A stretch of 64,000 nucleotides of DNA from Gordionus sp. m RMFG-2023 (lineage: Eukaryota; Nematomorpha; Gordioida; Chordodea; Parachordodidae): positions 15,810,052-15,874,051 of the forward strand of contig NC_088776.1 in the NCBI RefSeq assembly GCF_954871325.1, given 5' to 3'. This document shows, piece by piece, positions 22,891-35,539 of the stretch. A model generated the notes under the pieces. The model saw only the letters and a list, made by a program, of their open reading frames with translations. It did no database searches and was not told where the DNA came from. Positions within the stretch are counted from its first letter, which is position 1, and the number at the start of each line of letters is the position of its first letter. The position numbers and the translations under genes were made by a program.

Positions 22891-24459
22891 TTATTTTAAA
22901 TAATTTTAAAACTGGATCAGCTGTTTTTTCCCACAACTTCGAATTGTTCGTCACAGCACATCAACCGAAAATCCGGGGCTATAAAAAAAAATCATTTATT
23001 TTTTCGAATATCTTCAAAATTTAGGCCTCGTTTATGGTAAGCGCGATGTCATATAAGCGATGCGTAATTCGTCGCCAAGCGATAGCATAGCTATATAAGT
23101 CATGATTGAAATTATGTATTTTGTAAATTCACATCGCGTGAATGATGTGGTATTTCGTGCTTACTAACAAGACATTAAGGCATCTAAAAATGTTTTTGTT
23201 TAAAATAATTAGTGGGTGTTTTTTTATTTAAAATTTTTTTTAAATGATTCATATGCGTGGATTTTCCAATGTTCTACGGGATTATGGAAGTCATTTCCTG
23301 GCTTTCGGTCCTCTTATTTAACATATTTTATTGATTTTTTATGAGTTAATATCAACTAGGATGAGCACAGAACAAATAAAATTTCATTATATTTCTCCAA
23401 CATTATATCCATAATTTAAAATATTTCCAAAATTTCGTATTAGGGTAATATAATTTTTTTTTCAGTTAAAAGAATATATTAATCCCATCATTAACCCGAG
23501 ATTTAAATATTGGCAACATGACTATGTTGAGTCAAATACTTCTGTCCAAATAGTTTTAAAATTTCTGATCCTTGGCCAAAATTAAAAAATTAATGTATAT
23601 TTCCTTTTCTTACCAAAATTTTATCATCGCAACATTTATAAAAAAGCATTAATTCTTTCCATATTATAGTATAATCAAATTTGAAGTATTTCCCATTTTA
23701 AGAAACTACTAAATTTTATGTATTATGTGGTCATTAAATTCTTATTGTCGCATCGCACCACCCAAAAGCATTATCGATAAGGAGTGAAAAATTTTTTGTC
23801 CATTGCTCAAATTATACAGTTTTTAAACCGTATACTGATTGGTATATGATTTGAAGATATTTTATCCCCCCCCCCTTAGGGTTGGGATAAAATATTGTAT
23901 TTTAATTTTTTTTAGAGACAAAAAATATTCATACTCATATTCATTCTTCAAATTCTTGTTTTATCTTGATAAAAAAATTGAAAGTGATACCAAAAAATAT
24001 TTATTTCTATGATATATAATATTTCAATACCAAAAATTTTGGATGCCAAATTGTTGCTAAAATTAAATAAATATATTTCAAAATTATATTTTTGAATCAA
24101 ATATCTTTATTTATTCCCCCATCAACAAATTAAAAGAGGAAAACACATATTTTTTAAATAATTTTAAAAAAAAATTTATATAAAAATCATAGAAAAAATA
24201 AGGAACGAAAGAAAGAGAAAACCCGAAAGAAAGTTCCTTTTGTTTTTAATTCAGGTTGTGTCTAGGTTCGTCTTAATTTTGATACTTAATGCTGTTTACC
24301 AAGATTAAACAGCTTTTGAACTAGGGCACCATATTTTGGTTTGTTTCAAGTATTTGCTGGGGGTAGATATAACATGGTGTAATATTGAACGAACCAAATT
24401 TTTATAGGATCGAGGTAACACCGATTTATTTATATTAAAAAATAATTATTTTTGAAGAG
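22891..24459. other. No gene; possible Harbinger-like MITE at ~23030-23180
   Basis: GCCTCGTTTATGGTAAGC near 23033 is partly mirrored by GCTTACTAACAAGAC near 23159. CGATGTC/CGATGCG and CATCGCGTG lie between. This suggests a ~145-bp palindromic MITE, but the arms are imperfect. The rest, including a 10-C run at 23866-23875, is AT-rich spacer. Confidence 0.35.
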
Positions 24460-24627
24460 CGTTTCTGGCTTAATCGATGAGTGCGTTTATCTCAATCCGA
24501 AGGTTTTGAGTTTGAAGGATTATGGTTTTTTTTTCTGCAGCAAATTTGGTGGAATAGAGTATGATTTATAATAGATCGGACTCGACCACTTGATTCCATT
24601 AATTATAAAATAAATAGGTCTTATTAC
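24460..24627 (+). repeat. tRNA-derived SINE, family E, copy 1
   Basis: The A-box-like TGGCTTAATCGATGAG lies at about 24467. The shared core ATAGATCGGACTCGACCAC lies at about 24571, then TGATTCC and a tail AATAGGTCTTATTA. The same core and order are found at 43840-44025 and, reversed, at 52165-52310. The B box is worn in this copy. Confidence 0.7.
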
Positions 24628-24788
24628 ATTTTTTTAAAAATTGGTCATTATTTAGTAATTGCTATATGTTGACGATATTATATCAAACATTAACCATTTG
24701 GTGGCATGGTTATTTTTCATATTTTTTGTAGTCTTTCTAAAATATTTTTCCTTTTACTCGGCTATTTAGTAATAAGTCTAACAAGGGC

Positions 24789-25703
24789 TAGAGGTCTGCA
24801 TTAGGCTGGTTTTTGGACCATAGGCCTGCCCACCCATTGTTTTAAAAGAATTTTCACCCGCCCGCCCAGCACACCCATAATTTTCAAAAAAAATCTGCCT
24901 ACCCGCTCAGTCTAAAATTCCTTGCCCGCCCGCCCATTAGTCCAAAATTTTTTACCCGCCCACCCATTATTTATAAAAATTATTTAACCCAAGCTCCCTA
25001 TATAAAATTTAATTATGGCCATTTCAATTTTTTAAGCATCTAATAAAAAAATTCAGCATTACACCTCTACAAATAGTTTTACAATTTAGGAAATTACTAT
25101 ATTAAGCATAAAAAAATATTCAATTTAAATTATGGATAATTTATTTGATCAAATAAAATATTTATGAAAAAATATAAATATAAAATTGATATTATATGTA
25201 ATTATAATGCTAATAATGAATCGACATTTCCTGGATTCAAACACGTTCTTCTTTGTTCTAAAAACCTTCCAGCAATGCTAAATCCTCGTTCAGAAGAAAC
25301 GCTAGTTGCAGGAATTGCAAATATTTTTCTTGCTAATCTTAGCTTTGGCAAATCTCTTTCTTGTCGTTTCCACCAAAGTAGTTTTAAATATTCAAAAAAG
25401 TTTATTTATTTTTAAAAAAAAGTTTTTGATACCAAAAAAGACATTTTAATTTTTATTATCCAAAAAAATTAACAAGAACAATTTTTTTAATTAATATTCA
25501 CTTAAATGATTTAAGATTTTTTTAACCCGCCCTCCCATGTTTAAATTTCTTAACCTGCCCACCCACCCTCTCATAGTTTAAATAATTTTTTAACCCGCCC
25601 GCCTGCCCGTTCTTAGAATATTTTTTACCCACCCACCCGCTCGCCCACCTAGATTGGCCCGCGTGGGCCGACGGGCCGAAACCCCGCCCAATGCAGATCT
25701 CTA
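24789..25703 (-). mobile_element. hAT transposon remnant, perfect 8-bp TSD
   Basis: The ends are TAGAGGTCTGCATT and AATGCAGATCTCTA (13 of 14 complementary). They are flanked by a perfect ACAAGGGC duplication at 24781-24788 and 25704-25711. Subterminal regions are arrays of CCCGCCCGCCC alternating with A/T runs. The 915-bp body holds only the C-terminal end of a transposase on the minus strand, so this is an internally deleted copy. The degenerate element at 565-1711 is the same family. Confidence 0.9.
25208..25345 (-). pseudogene. hATC dimerisation domain of a hAT transposase
   Basis: The minus strand reads LRLARKIFAIPATSVSSERG, then FSIAGRFLEQRRTCLNPGNV and DSLLAL, without interruption. This is a textbook hATC block: LARK, IPATS, SERxFSxAG, R..L.P..v..L. 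hATC mediates dimerisation at the C terminus of hAT transposases. Everything upstream of it (zinc finger, catalytic core) is absent from the element. A plus-strand open frame over the same bases is a shadow. Confidence 0.85.
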
Positions 25704-25711
25704 ACAAGGGC

Positions 25712-28695
25712 ATGGCCTCATTAATTTTTTGAATAAAATTATCAAAAATAAAATTAGTAAATATGATTAATGATTAATGATTTTCAAAGTTGTAAAGATA
25801 CTTTTCAAATGTATAGAAATACAGATATATATTCTAAACATGTATCCACAAATACAATTTTCCCCAAATAATCGATGGTTCTAAAAGGCTTATTATGATT
25901 TCTTTCCCTTAACCATTTTTAGAAAAGCATATCAACCAATGTTTGTTACAAATTATTTTTTTTTGTGGGGCTAATGTGATCATTTTAATAAAGGAGGGAT
26001 TTTATTGAAAATGGCTCAATACCAGTGATAATAAAATTATTTATTAAGTCTTTGGGTTATGCTTTGAGGTCTTTGCAAAAATATCGATGAATTTTTTTTG
26101 CTAATGAAGTGGACGACAAGTAGTTTAGTCCCACATTTTCTTTATTTGATTTATTTTCTTCTGTCTTTTTATTTTCATTAAAAGCATATAATGATTTCTC
26201 TTAAAATTATAAATAATATATTACTATTGTAAATATCTAGTATTTGCCTTCAAATGTTTTACAATCGTTGCATATTGAAGTAATTCTAACTGAAATTTGA
26301 GTATTTTTTGAAAGATGTGACAAGCATTTTATATATTTGAATCCGCTTATGCTAGGCTGTATATTTTTTCAACATCAATAGTAATATTTAATGTTATTCT
26401 CATTCATTGAGTAAATTTTTTTTTATTTAGTTTGTTTTTATAAAGAAATAAACTCGCCCATCATAATATTTACTGAATTGAGTTCAGATATTTTTTAATA
26501 AAAAAAAAGTTAAAAAAATTATATCAAGTATCTAAAAATATATACAGATACTTCTAACATGTATCATACCTACCATTTCTGTAAATAGATGCTTTAACAA
26601 CCCAAGAGACCTGACTTATATATAGAAAAGGTCAAATGTTCCTCATCTTTACAGGCCGTAAGGACATAACCGATCTCAAAAGAAAAAACGGACTGCTTTT
26701 TTTAATACAATTTTCTTTAAGTTTTGAGATTCATTATTTTTCACACTTCTCGAAATTAGGAATTTGTGTCTATAATTAGTTTTAAAGAAGAATCAGATCC
26801 AAAAACCATTCCATCTTTTTTTTCACATTCAACCAAAATAAACCTCAAATTTACTATAAATTTAAAAGATCATCTAGAAGTTATGAAATTCAAACTTATT
26901 CGAACCTTTGTATGCAACGCCCCCCCCCCCTACTCCGATAAATGTATGAAAATAAACGATGGGATGAGATGTTTTTGACTTTACTAATATCGGTAATTTT
27001 AAATAGAAATCTCTTCTCAGGGGAAAGATATATTTTTTAAATATCGAATATGTTTGATACCTAATTTTTGAAAGCGGAATACCTGTGGAACCATGTTTTT
27101 TATTTTCACTCATAAGGGACCTGGAAAATTAAACCATGGCAAGATTTAAAATAAATTATTTAGATAAAGATGATTCATCAAATTGTATTTTTTGACTTTT
27201 GACTTGAATAATATTAAAAGGTTTCTTTTTATTTTATAATAATTTTATTATCAGATAAAAAAAATGTCTTTTATATGTATAAATAGTATTTTTTTCCAAA
27301 ACAAATTCTTAAATATTAGTTGTCAAACTCTTTATGTAACATTTCAAGCGTGAAAAAAATTTTTTTTTTGCAAGATTTGAAAAAAAAACTTTTATATTAT
27401 AATTTTCGCTATTGACATTGAATATTTTTTAAAAAAAAAATGATAATCACAATTATCAAACAATAAAAAAGAATATTTATTCAAATAATTAGGTAAGAGT
27501 AAAATTATGATATCAATATTTTTATTGGTTAAACCATTCATTGCATTTGCACTCATAAATTTTTATAATTCCCAAGATTTATGAGAGATTTAATATCTTA
27601 TCAAAATTACAAATTTGACTAAAATATATTCCAAAATCTTTAAAAAAATATAATCAAATTATTTATACTAATACAATAACTCGTTTAATTTGAGCTCTTG
27701 CTTAATGATGCCTTACCGTCTTACCTACATGGATAAAAAAAATTTTGCGAATAGATTACCCATCCATTATTGGTAGAACATTATTAATGATTAGTATACA
27801 AATTCTCGCTCCCGTTCAAAATAAAACTATTTTAAAATTTTTGCGAACTGCATATATTTTATGTAGAATTCGCTATAGGTATATCAGGAAATTTCTTACT
27901 TTTTGGTTAATTACATAAATTTTATTGGATTTTTTGGCCCACTTTTTGAAAAAACTGAATTTATTATAAAATAATATTGTTTATTTATGACATATTCTAT
28001 TCATTTTTTTGGACAGGGGATGGGGGGGAGTGTAGCAGGGTAATTATTAGCATATGATAATATTTATGAAAATTTACAAATTTGTCGTAACCGCCTCCTC
28101 TCCCAATAGCTTTTTAAAATGAATAAACTTATAAAAAGCTAATTATATTATAAAATTTTTTTAATGAGATTTTAATCCGGTATTACCCTTTTAAAATTTT
28201 GTTAATGAAATTATGTTTATATAAATCAAGTCGATATTTCAACATCACCTTATTTTTTGCGTGTCTCTTAAATCAGTCAAGCTCAGAATCAGAACTTATT
28301 TTATAACTGCAAAAAACATAACAAATGTAGCTAATTGATTTTTAAACAATTATAATATCCTTCTTTTTTTTATTATTTAGTTTTACTTTTACTAAATTAA
28401 AACCATTACGTCAAACGAAAATGTTAACATTTTACCGAAAATATTTAATGCCATAAGTATTAAAGATATAAAATTTATGAATCGATATTTTTTGTGTCAA
28501 TACTCAATATCAATATATAAATCTAAATTTTTATAATATACATTTTATGATGTTAATGTTCTTACTAGTATATAATTTTATTTTACGATAATAATTTTTA
28601 ATTTTTTGATCGGTTTTGGTTCGCAACTTCAGTTAAAGAAATTTTGTTTATTCAGGCTATAATTTTAAGATTTTAATAGGCAAGCCAAAAAACTC
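25712..28695. other. Long AT-rich gap, no gene recognised
   Basis: I see only AT-rich DNA with poly-T runs, an 11-C run at 26920-26930 and a G-rich patch near 28015-28040. The short open frames (26766-26978 on plus, 26874-27113 on minus) have no family resemblance and overlap each other. Confidence 0.4.
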
Positions 28696-28703
28696 ATTAT
28701 CTG

Positions 28704-29376
28704 TAGGGCTGTGCCAATATTTAATATCGGATCGGCACCGATATTTAGCGTTTACAAAAAATAGCGGATAGGGCCGATCTTTTTTTTATTGTTTTTGGTT
28801 ATTTTATAACTGTATATATATATAATATATATTTTTTTTATTTTATAAATAATTTCATAATAATAAATTAATGAAAGGAACTAATATACAATTTATTTTG
28901 TTTTTATTATATTATCTGCAAACAGAAAAGGATTTTAAAACATCTAATGAGTCAACATTCAGTTAGTGTTGCTGAATGAAGGAAGGAAGGAAGGCATTAA
29001 CTCAAAATTTTAGCCAAGAGTAAATTACCCATGCTTATTGTTTTTCCCACAGATATAAGAAAGGTTTGGACTTCTATTCCTCAAATTTCGAGGCATAGGC
29101 AATAATATTTTAGTTAAAATTTTGATTTGGTCTTATTTAAAAATCGACTAATTCATCTTTATTAAACATTGCAAATATTTTAAATGAAAATATTAGCTTA
29201 TGAAAAAAAAATAAAGTACACTTAGTCATTAGTGAAAGTTAATTGGTTTTTTAAAGTATAAAATATTGATATATTTATGACATGGTAAATAAAAATCAAT
29301 ATAAATATCGGAATTAGATCGGGTTTATCGGAAAATATCGGATTGAACGAAAAATTTGTGAATCTGCACAGCACTA
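28704..29376. mobile_element. hAT MITE with nested family A MITE
   Basis: The ends TAGGGCTGTGC and GCACAGCACTA are complementary in 10 of 11 positions. Flanks ATTATCTG (28696-28703) and ATTATCTT (29377-29384) match in 7 of 8. Subterminal parts carry repeats of AATATCGGA and CGGATCGG/GGCCGAT. The 673-bp length includes a later insertion at about 28964-29172. No coding. Confidence 0.8.
28964..29172. mobile_element. MITE family A, degenerate nested copy
   Basis: The left end is TAGTGTTGCTGAATGAAGG. The interior AAATTTCGAGGCATAGGCAA and AATATTTTAGTTAAAATTTT match family A in reverse. The right end is worn (TTAAACATTGC), so 29172 is approximate. A GGAA microsatellite of four units lies at about 28980-28994. 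Confidence 0.6.
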
Positions 29377-29699
29377 ATTATCTTTAAACTGCCAAGGAAG
29401 GCCCCTGCAAGTTGGCATAATTTTTTTTAAAAAATAAAAAATAATAGAGAAAATGATCCTTTTTTTTTCTTTTATCAAAATCATTGATAATTAGAATTTC
29501 TCTGTGATAAGGACAATACTTAGTTTAACTTCATAAAAATATATCTAATTTATATATTTTTTAAATACACTTGAAATTCGAATGGTACATATATAGTACA
29601 TCATCTACTGCTTAGTATAGGTGGGCGCGGGCCTAATTTTTTATTCACGGCCCGCCCGCTCACGATGGTATTAAAAAAATATCACGCCCATTCCTGCTT

Positions 29700-30129
29700 C
29701 CAAAACTTCAAAATATTGTCTTGTTATTTATCTTATATGAATCTTTTAAGTTCATCCTCACAGCTTTCATGGGTGATGTTGATGCTTCATCAGAATCATC
29801 TAGAAATATACGGTCTTTTATGAGTGTAGGGTGAATTAGGAAAGTGATAGTTGGTATTGATCATTTAGAATATACGTTTTTTTATGAGTTTAGGATAAGT
29901 TAGGAAAGTTATAAATGGTAGTTGGCATCGACTTATGCATATCATCTAATTTTATATCATTTAGCATTTTTAAGATTGTTTTATATATATCATTTTCTTC
30001 TTTTATTAAAAACTTAAGTCTTTTGAAATTCGGATCTAGAATTAAGTCTACTATAGTGGCTGCATAATAATCTTTTAAATGAAATCTTGTTCTGTATTTT
30101 AAGGTTTTGATTATTATTGTATCACGTTC
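29700..30129 (-). pseudogene. hAT transposase, C-terminal half fragment
   Basis: The minus strand reads YAATIVDLILDPNFKRLKF followed by LIKEENDIYKTILKMLNDIK. This is the hAT segment around the conserved LLDPRFK motif, a little before hATC. The frame is open for some 80 codons here, then decays. The upstream half of the same gene lies beyond the inserted gypsy element (36898-37860). No intact hATC signature is visible between here and the element end. Confidence 0.7.
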
Positions 30130-30134
30130 AGAAG

Positions 30135-30491
30135 TAAAAAAAAACCTACAAACACAAACTAAAATAAATCTAAAATCTACCCAAACAAATCCTAGAAACT
30201 TAACCAAACTTTCTAAAAAACGAATCGTCAAGAATTATATTAAATTATCAAATCAAAAGACAAATAAAACTACAATATAAATCCAAAAATTTTATTCAAA
30301 AGAAAATTCATTTCTTTATAAAAAAAAATATCCGTAATTTTTTATAAAAATTAATTAATTAAAAATATCATAAAATCCACATATAATATATTACATCTAA
30401 TCTTTCTATCCAATCAACCTTATTTTAATTGGTTGATTGGCATTTCGCGTAAAAAAAAATATAAAACGTTCACATATTTACAAATACGACA
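30135..30491 (-). repeat. 3' LTR of the gypsy element
   Basis: 357 bp. In element orientation it starts TGTCGTATTT and ends in a T run plus A (TG..TA). It is nearly identical to the LTR at 36535-36892. Confidence 0.95.
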
Positions 30492-30512
30492 TGCCACCCC
30501 TTTATGGGCTCA
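30492..30512 (-). promoter_or_regulatory. Polypurine tract before the 3' LTR
   Basis: Read on the minus strand, AAAGGGGTGG lies directly next to the start of the 3' LTR. That is where plus-strand DNA synthesis is primed in LTR elements. Confidence 0.6.
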
Positions 30513-32109
30513 TGGCATGTCGGCATATATATATTTTTGTTAAAAAAATAATCGATATATAACGGTGTTGCATGATCAATCAAATTGCTATAACAAATTT
30601 ATAAAATTTTATAAAGTCCTTCAATTTTATATAATTAATTCAATAATATCATGATTACCTTGAATATTTCAAAAAAATAGCTAATTTCAATGTGAATGAT
30701 CCATTGTGATAGTGGATATAACTATGAGAAACACCAATCCGAAAGGAACAATGGATATTTCCTAAAGTATTCAATTTCAGAATCGTCATTAATATTATTT
30801 TACACATTAACATTAAGTTGTTTTGCCGGTGATAATAAAATCCTTGTCAAATCATCTGCTACGTTTCCTGCTTCCTTTTTTTCTTTTGCGATATCTTTCA
30901 TAATAAAGAATGTTCATTGACTAATCATTGATGGAACTGTGATATTCCTTCGTCTACTGCTCAAATCAAGGACGCAGAGAAATATAGCCGGGTAGTTGTC
31001 ATTGCTCCGATTAGTTGATTAAACGATAATTCATGAGCATTGGCTTGATAATTAACTTGACACGAGTTTGTTAAGACTGTAATCGGTTAATACGAGTTTT
31101 TTGGGGAATTTAAAAAAAATAAACAATTTTATAATTTAAAAAAAAAATCTTTTACAAAAAAAATTAAATTAAATAAACACTTTTATAATTTAATTTTCAT
31201 AAAAAAAATTAACACTTCATACACAAAAACAAAACCAATTCATGATTGCATTCCGAAACATAAACACATTTTAAACTTTTCATATTTCCTTTTACGGCCT
31301 TCCACACATACACGGACCATTAAATTATAAACAAGAAAAAAAGGGGGGAGAAAAAAAATAAAACAAAACTTTTTAATTTTAATTCCTCTTTTACAAATGT
31401 ATTCCTAATACCAAATAACTCAAACACGTCGCACGTGCTAACCAAAAAAACAAATTTTTTTAAAAAAAACTTTTTAATTAATTATATCTTTTTTTTTTGT
31501 TTAAAAAAAAAATATTTTCCCAGTACTAATACCAATGTTCAACAACCGTGATTTACCCTATAAGGCTATGAACAAAAATGTATTCACAAAATGAATTACA
31601 ACTTTTCTATTCCTTTTATTTTTTTACACTTTTATTCATTTACAATACATATATTACCACAATTTCAATCTTTTTTCCTTGTTTATTACCGACAGCCGGA
31701 ACATTAAACCAGTTTAACTTAACATTACATATACATACATATACTTCAATTTCTCGTAATATTACCGAGATAACCTCCTTATTCAATTTCACTTTTTTAC
31801 ATAAACATCTATCAATAAATTCTAATACCATCATATAATAATACATAAACTCAAACAAAAAGGTTACCGACCGTTCACGTACATTTTACTCCTTCATGCT
31901 TTAACTTGGCATAAATATATATATTTACCACTTTAAGATGAGCCCCTCTCCTATTTGATCCTTTAACTTCCCATTCCCACATACAATATGTTACCCAAAC
32001 CTTCATTTACACAATATATTTGCTCGGAAACGAGTCTAATCCTTCGGGATGCACCTTCATTTTATTTATATATATATTTTCATATTTATATTATCATATG
32101 AGGTACCTC

Positions 32110-33370
32110 AGATTTACTCCCGCGGTCGTATATGATCATTGTGGCGCATAACTGTGCCGCCCATTTCTAATTGAATCAAATTCAACTTTGAACCTCTGTT
32201 TACCCCAACAATGCCCTTGGCCCATTTCTTGCCCCTCCCGTCAAACAAACGAGTCCATACTTTTTCTCCAACTTCAAACCTAATCTTTCGGTCCTCCAAA
32301 ACTCCCTTCTCGTGACTCTCGGCCCTTAGAAAATCTAGGGGAACCCTAGTCCTCCGGCCCAAAAACAATTCAGCCGGTGTCACTCCCTCCTTATTCCTAG
32401 AATTGAGGTAATACAACTGGGCCAAATACACCCCATTCCCCTGATTGCCGGCCTTTCTTATCCAATTCTTAACAATTGCTACCATCCTCTCAGCTTGACC
32501 ATTTCAGCTGGGATGATAGGGCGGGGTCAAAATGTGTCGAATCCTAGACTCCTTACAAAACTGCTTGAAATTTTCGCTAACAAAGGCAGGTCCTCCATCA
32601 GATACAATGGTATCCGGCAATCCGAACCTGGCCATTAATGCCCTCAATTTCCTTACAACAATTTTCGTAGTATATCCATGTACCTCCTCGTACTCTATCC
32701 ATTTCGAATACGAATCTACTACTAAAAAATACGACCTTTTGTCTAAATCGAAAAAATCAACATGTAAGCGTTCCCACGGTTTCCTCGACCTGGGCCATAT
32801 CTGACCCACCTCCTTTCGGGGCATCGTCGCGCACGAATTACACGGCTCACATTTCCTTGTTATATTTTCAATATCTTTTCCCATACCCGGCCACCAAACA
32901 TATTCACGGGCCCACGATTTCATCTTCCCTTGACCTTGATGTCCAGCATGTAACAAATTTAAAATTTTACCCCGTAATTTGAACGGAATTACGGCACGAT
33001 TACCCCTCATTAAACAATCATCTACCACAGACAATTCCTCCTTCACCTTTTTAAAAACTTTACAATCCTCCTCCCAAGTCTTTTTCCCCATTACACATAA
33101 CTTTATCCTAGTCATTTCTCTATCTCTCAATGTACTCAACTTAAGATCCTCCCAATTGGTAGGACCCCCTTTGAGCATATGCGAAAGCGAACAAACCAGG
33201 GCCTTTTCACTGTTTCGAACCTTATCCTTGTTCCCTTCATCATTTCCTTCATTTAATCCTAATCGGGACAAACTATCAGGCAAACAATTCTCTTTACCGC
33301 AACGATATCGGATCTCCACATTAAAGCTGCCCACCAACAACAACCAACGTTGTAACCGGGGAGACATCAT
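32110..33370 (-). mobile_element. gypsy pol: integrase region
   Basis: Minus strand. A zinc-binding HHCC part (HAGHQGQGKMKSWAREYVWW and CEPCNSC) is followed by the DDE catalytic core: D in LHVDFFDLDKRSYFLVVDSY, D in IVSDGGPAFVSENFKQFC, and the HILTPPYHPS motif just before the expected glutamate. The C-terminal part contains TPAELFLGRRTRVPLDFLRA and a chromatin-facing tail with HNDHIRPRE. Integrase inserts the cDNA copy into the genome. The order after RNase H places the element in Ty3/gypsy. Region limits are approximate. Confidence 0.9.
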
Positions 33371-34510
33371 TAACTCCCGATTGTTTTTTCCGAAATAAGT
33401 GAATTAACGGTTTGTGATCAGTAAAAATTACCAATTTTTTACCAATCAAATATTCACGACATTTTGTCAACCCGAAAATCACAGCCAGGGCCTCCTGTTC
33501 AATCACAGAATACCTGGTTTCCACCTCACGAAAAACACGCGAGAAAAACAATACGGGTCTCTCCAAGCCCTCTATTACCTGTAATAACGCACCACCAACT
33601 CCTTTATTTGAGGCATCTACCGCCAAAACAATTTCCAAGTCATTATCAAAACACACCAAAACTGGTTCTTTTCCAATTTTTTCCTTTAAAATTTCAAAAG
33701 CAATCTGCTGTACATCCTTCCACTCATAATGAATTCCTTTTTTCAATAAATCATATAACGGCGCCGCCACCTTTGCAAAATCTTCCACGAACCTATGGTA
33801 ATAATTGACCATACCCAAAAAAGACTGCAACTCAGCCTTAGTGTTAGGCCGTTTCATGTTCGATATATTCTTCAAATTTTTATCCAAAGGTTTCACTTCA
33901 ATTCCATTAATCCGATGACCCAAATATTCAACCTCCATTACCCCCAGAACACTTTTCTCCTTACTAGCTCTCAAGCCTTTATCACGAATTCTCCTAAACA
34001 CTTCCTCCAAACGTTGATTATGCTGCTCCGGCGTCACTCCAGTAATTAACACATCATCCATATAATAAAATACTCCTTCCAATCCTTGAAAAACTGACGC
34101 CATGGTCCGTTGAAAAATGGGAGCAGATACGCTCAATCCAAATGGTAATCTACAAAACGCAAACAACCCTTTTGGAGTCGTTATCGTCAATAATTTACGG
34201 ATTTCCTTTCTCAAAGGTAACTGCAAATAGGCCGACGAAAAATCCACCTTGGAAAAATATTTCGCACCCTTCAACTGAGCCAAAATCTCCTCAATCCTAG
34301 GCAATGGATATTTAACCTCCACCACCCATCGATTTACCGTGACCCTGAAATCCGCACAAAGTCTCAATTTACCATTTGCCTTTTTATCAGGCACTAACGG
34401 AGTTGCCCAATCGCTATATCCCACAGGAATAATAATGCCGTCCTTCACCCATCTATCTAATTCCTCATCGATCTCCTTCCTCCATTCGAAAGGAACTCGC
34501 TGACAAGCCA
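33320..34510 (-). mobile_element. gypsy pol: reverse transcriptase and RNase H region
   Basis: Minus strand, about 396 codons open. RT motifs in order: PLVPDKKANGKLRLCADFR, YPLPRIEEILAQLKGAKYFS, KVDFSSAYLQLPL, FCRLPFGLSVSAPIFQRTM, then YYMDDVLITG with the catalytic YMDD. Next come GHRINGIEV and FLGMVNYYHRFVEDFAKVAA (thumb/connection). RNase H follows with LAVDASNKGVGGALLQV, YSVIEQEALAVIFGLTKCRE and FTDHKPLIHLF, which carry the D-E-D acidic residues. This enzyme copies the element's RNA to DNA. It is highly diagnostic of Metaviridae. Limits are approximate. Confidence 0.95.
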
Positions 34511-34619
34511 AAAAGATCGGTGAAAAACCCTCCCTCAGTTGAACATCAACTTGATAATCATTTAAACAACCTAATTTTTTATCAAAAATAATGCCATACT
34601 GCCTTACTAGAATAGGAAT

Positions 34620-35520
34620 AGCTTAATTAACCTTATTCCAATCCTCTTTTCCCCCGGCCACAATTTGCTTCTCATTCCCCTCATCATTAAAATCCAACTT
34701 GCTCGATTTCTCCATCATCTCCTCCGAAATTTCACAAATTTTATTATCGGTATTATCCAAATTTTCACTCTCTCCAACATCCACTATTACATTATCACTA
34801 GTATTAAAAATATTCCAATAATTATTGGGAGGACCAAGCTTGGTAATCCAATCCCAACCCATAATAGTCTCAACATTTTCCTTTACTACCCATAAATCAA
34901 GGAAAAATATAGTATCATTAAGATTAACCCCCAATTTAGCCTTTCCCAACACAGCGACTTCCGACCCATCAAACTGCCTGACACACATAGCCTCTTTTTC
35001 CAGTTTACCCCCAGGCCAATACTTATAAAAATTCTCCTGCGACATTAGAGAAATACTAGCCCCGGTGTCAAATAGTATTACTATATTCCTATGATCAACC
35101 TTCAAAATAACTTTCGGACACAAACATGGTCCATCTAATTTTTCCGTCATTAAAATATCATATGTTTTAATCGGAGAATCAGCGTTTATTTTATCTAAAA
35201 TAATAATTTCATTGGCATTCTCATTGCCCCTTAAATTCAACTCGGAATTTAAATTTTTATTACTGACAATTACATTTCTCTTACAAAGATTTGTGGGACA
35301 TCTTTCCCAAATAAAATTCTTAACATCCCTTCTAAGAGAATAACGAACAATATTCCTCGGATATTGTTCCCACCTAAATCGACTAACCTCCCTCTCAGGG
35401 AAATTACGAGAATGATTTCTTATTTTAATTCTATCATTTCCCTCATTTCGACTAATAATATTAAATGTTTTATTATACAAATTTTTCCGAACTCTCGGAG
35501 CCCCGACTTCTATATGATTC
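34620..35520 (-). mobile_element. gypsy pol: aspartic protease region
   Basis: Minus strand, about 300 codons. The retropepsin active site appears as VILFDTGASISLMSQENFYK (DTGA, standard DTG/DSG type). A second hallmark is IMGWDWI, matching the ILG-type motif near the end of the fold. The N-terminal 100 residues are basic and asparagine-rich with no recognised domain. The protease cuts the gag and pol precursors. Limits are approximate. Confidence 0.85.
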
Positions 35521-35539
35521 ACCTTGCAATCATATAGTC

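Noticed and set aside
30540-32100. Envelope or extra gene in the 3' part of the gypsy element
   Set aside because: Short overlapping frames on both strands only, AT-rich, with no signal peptide or membrane-anchor pattern. Treated as 3' non-coding sequence.
33464-34049. Plus-strand open frames across the gypsy pol region (also 32532-33398, 34665-35028, 35524-35802)
   Set aside because: They are antisense shadows of the minus-strand pol and gag-like coding regions and have no motif of their own.
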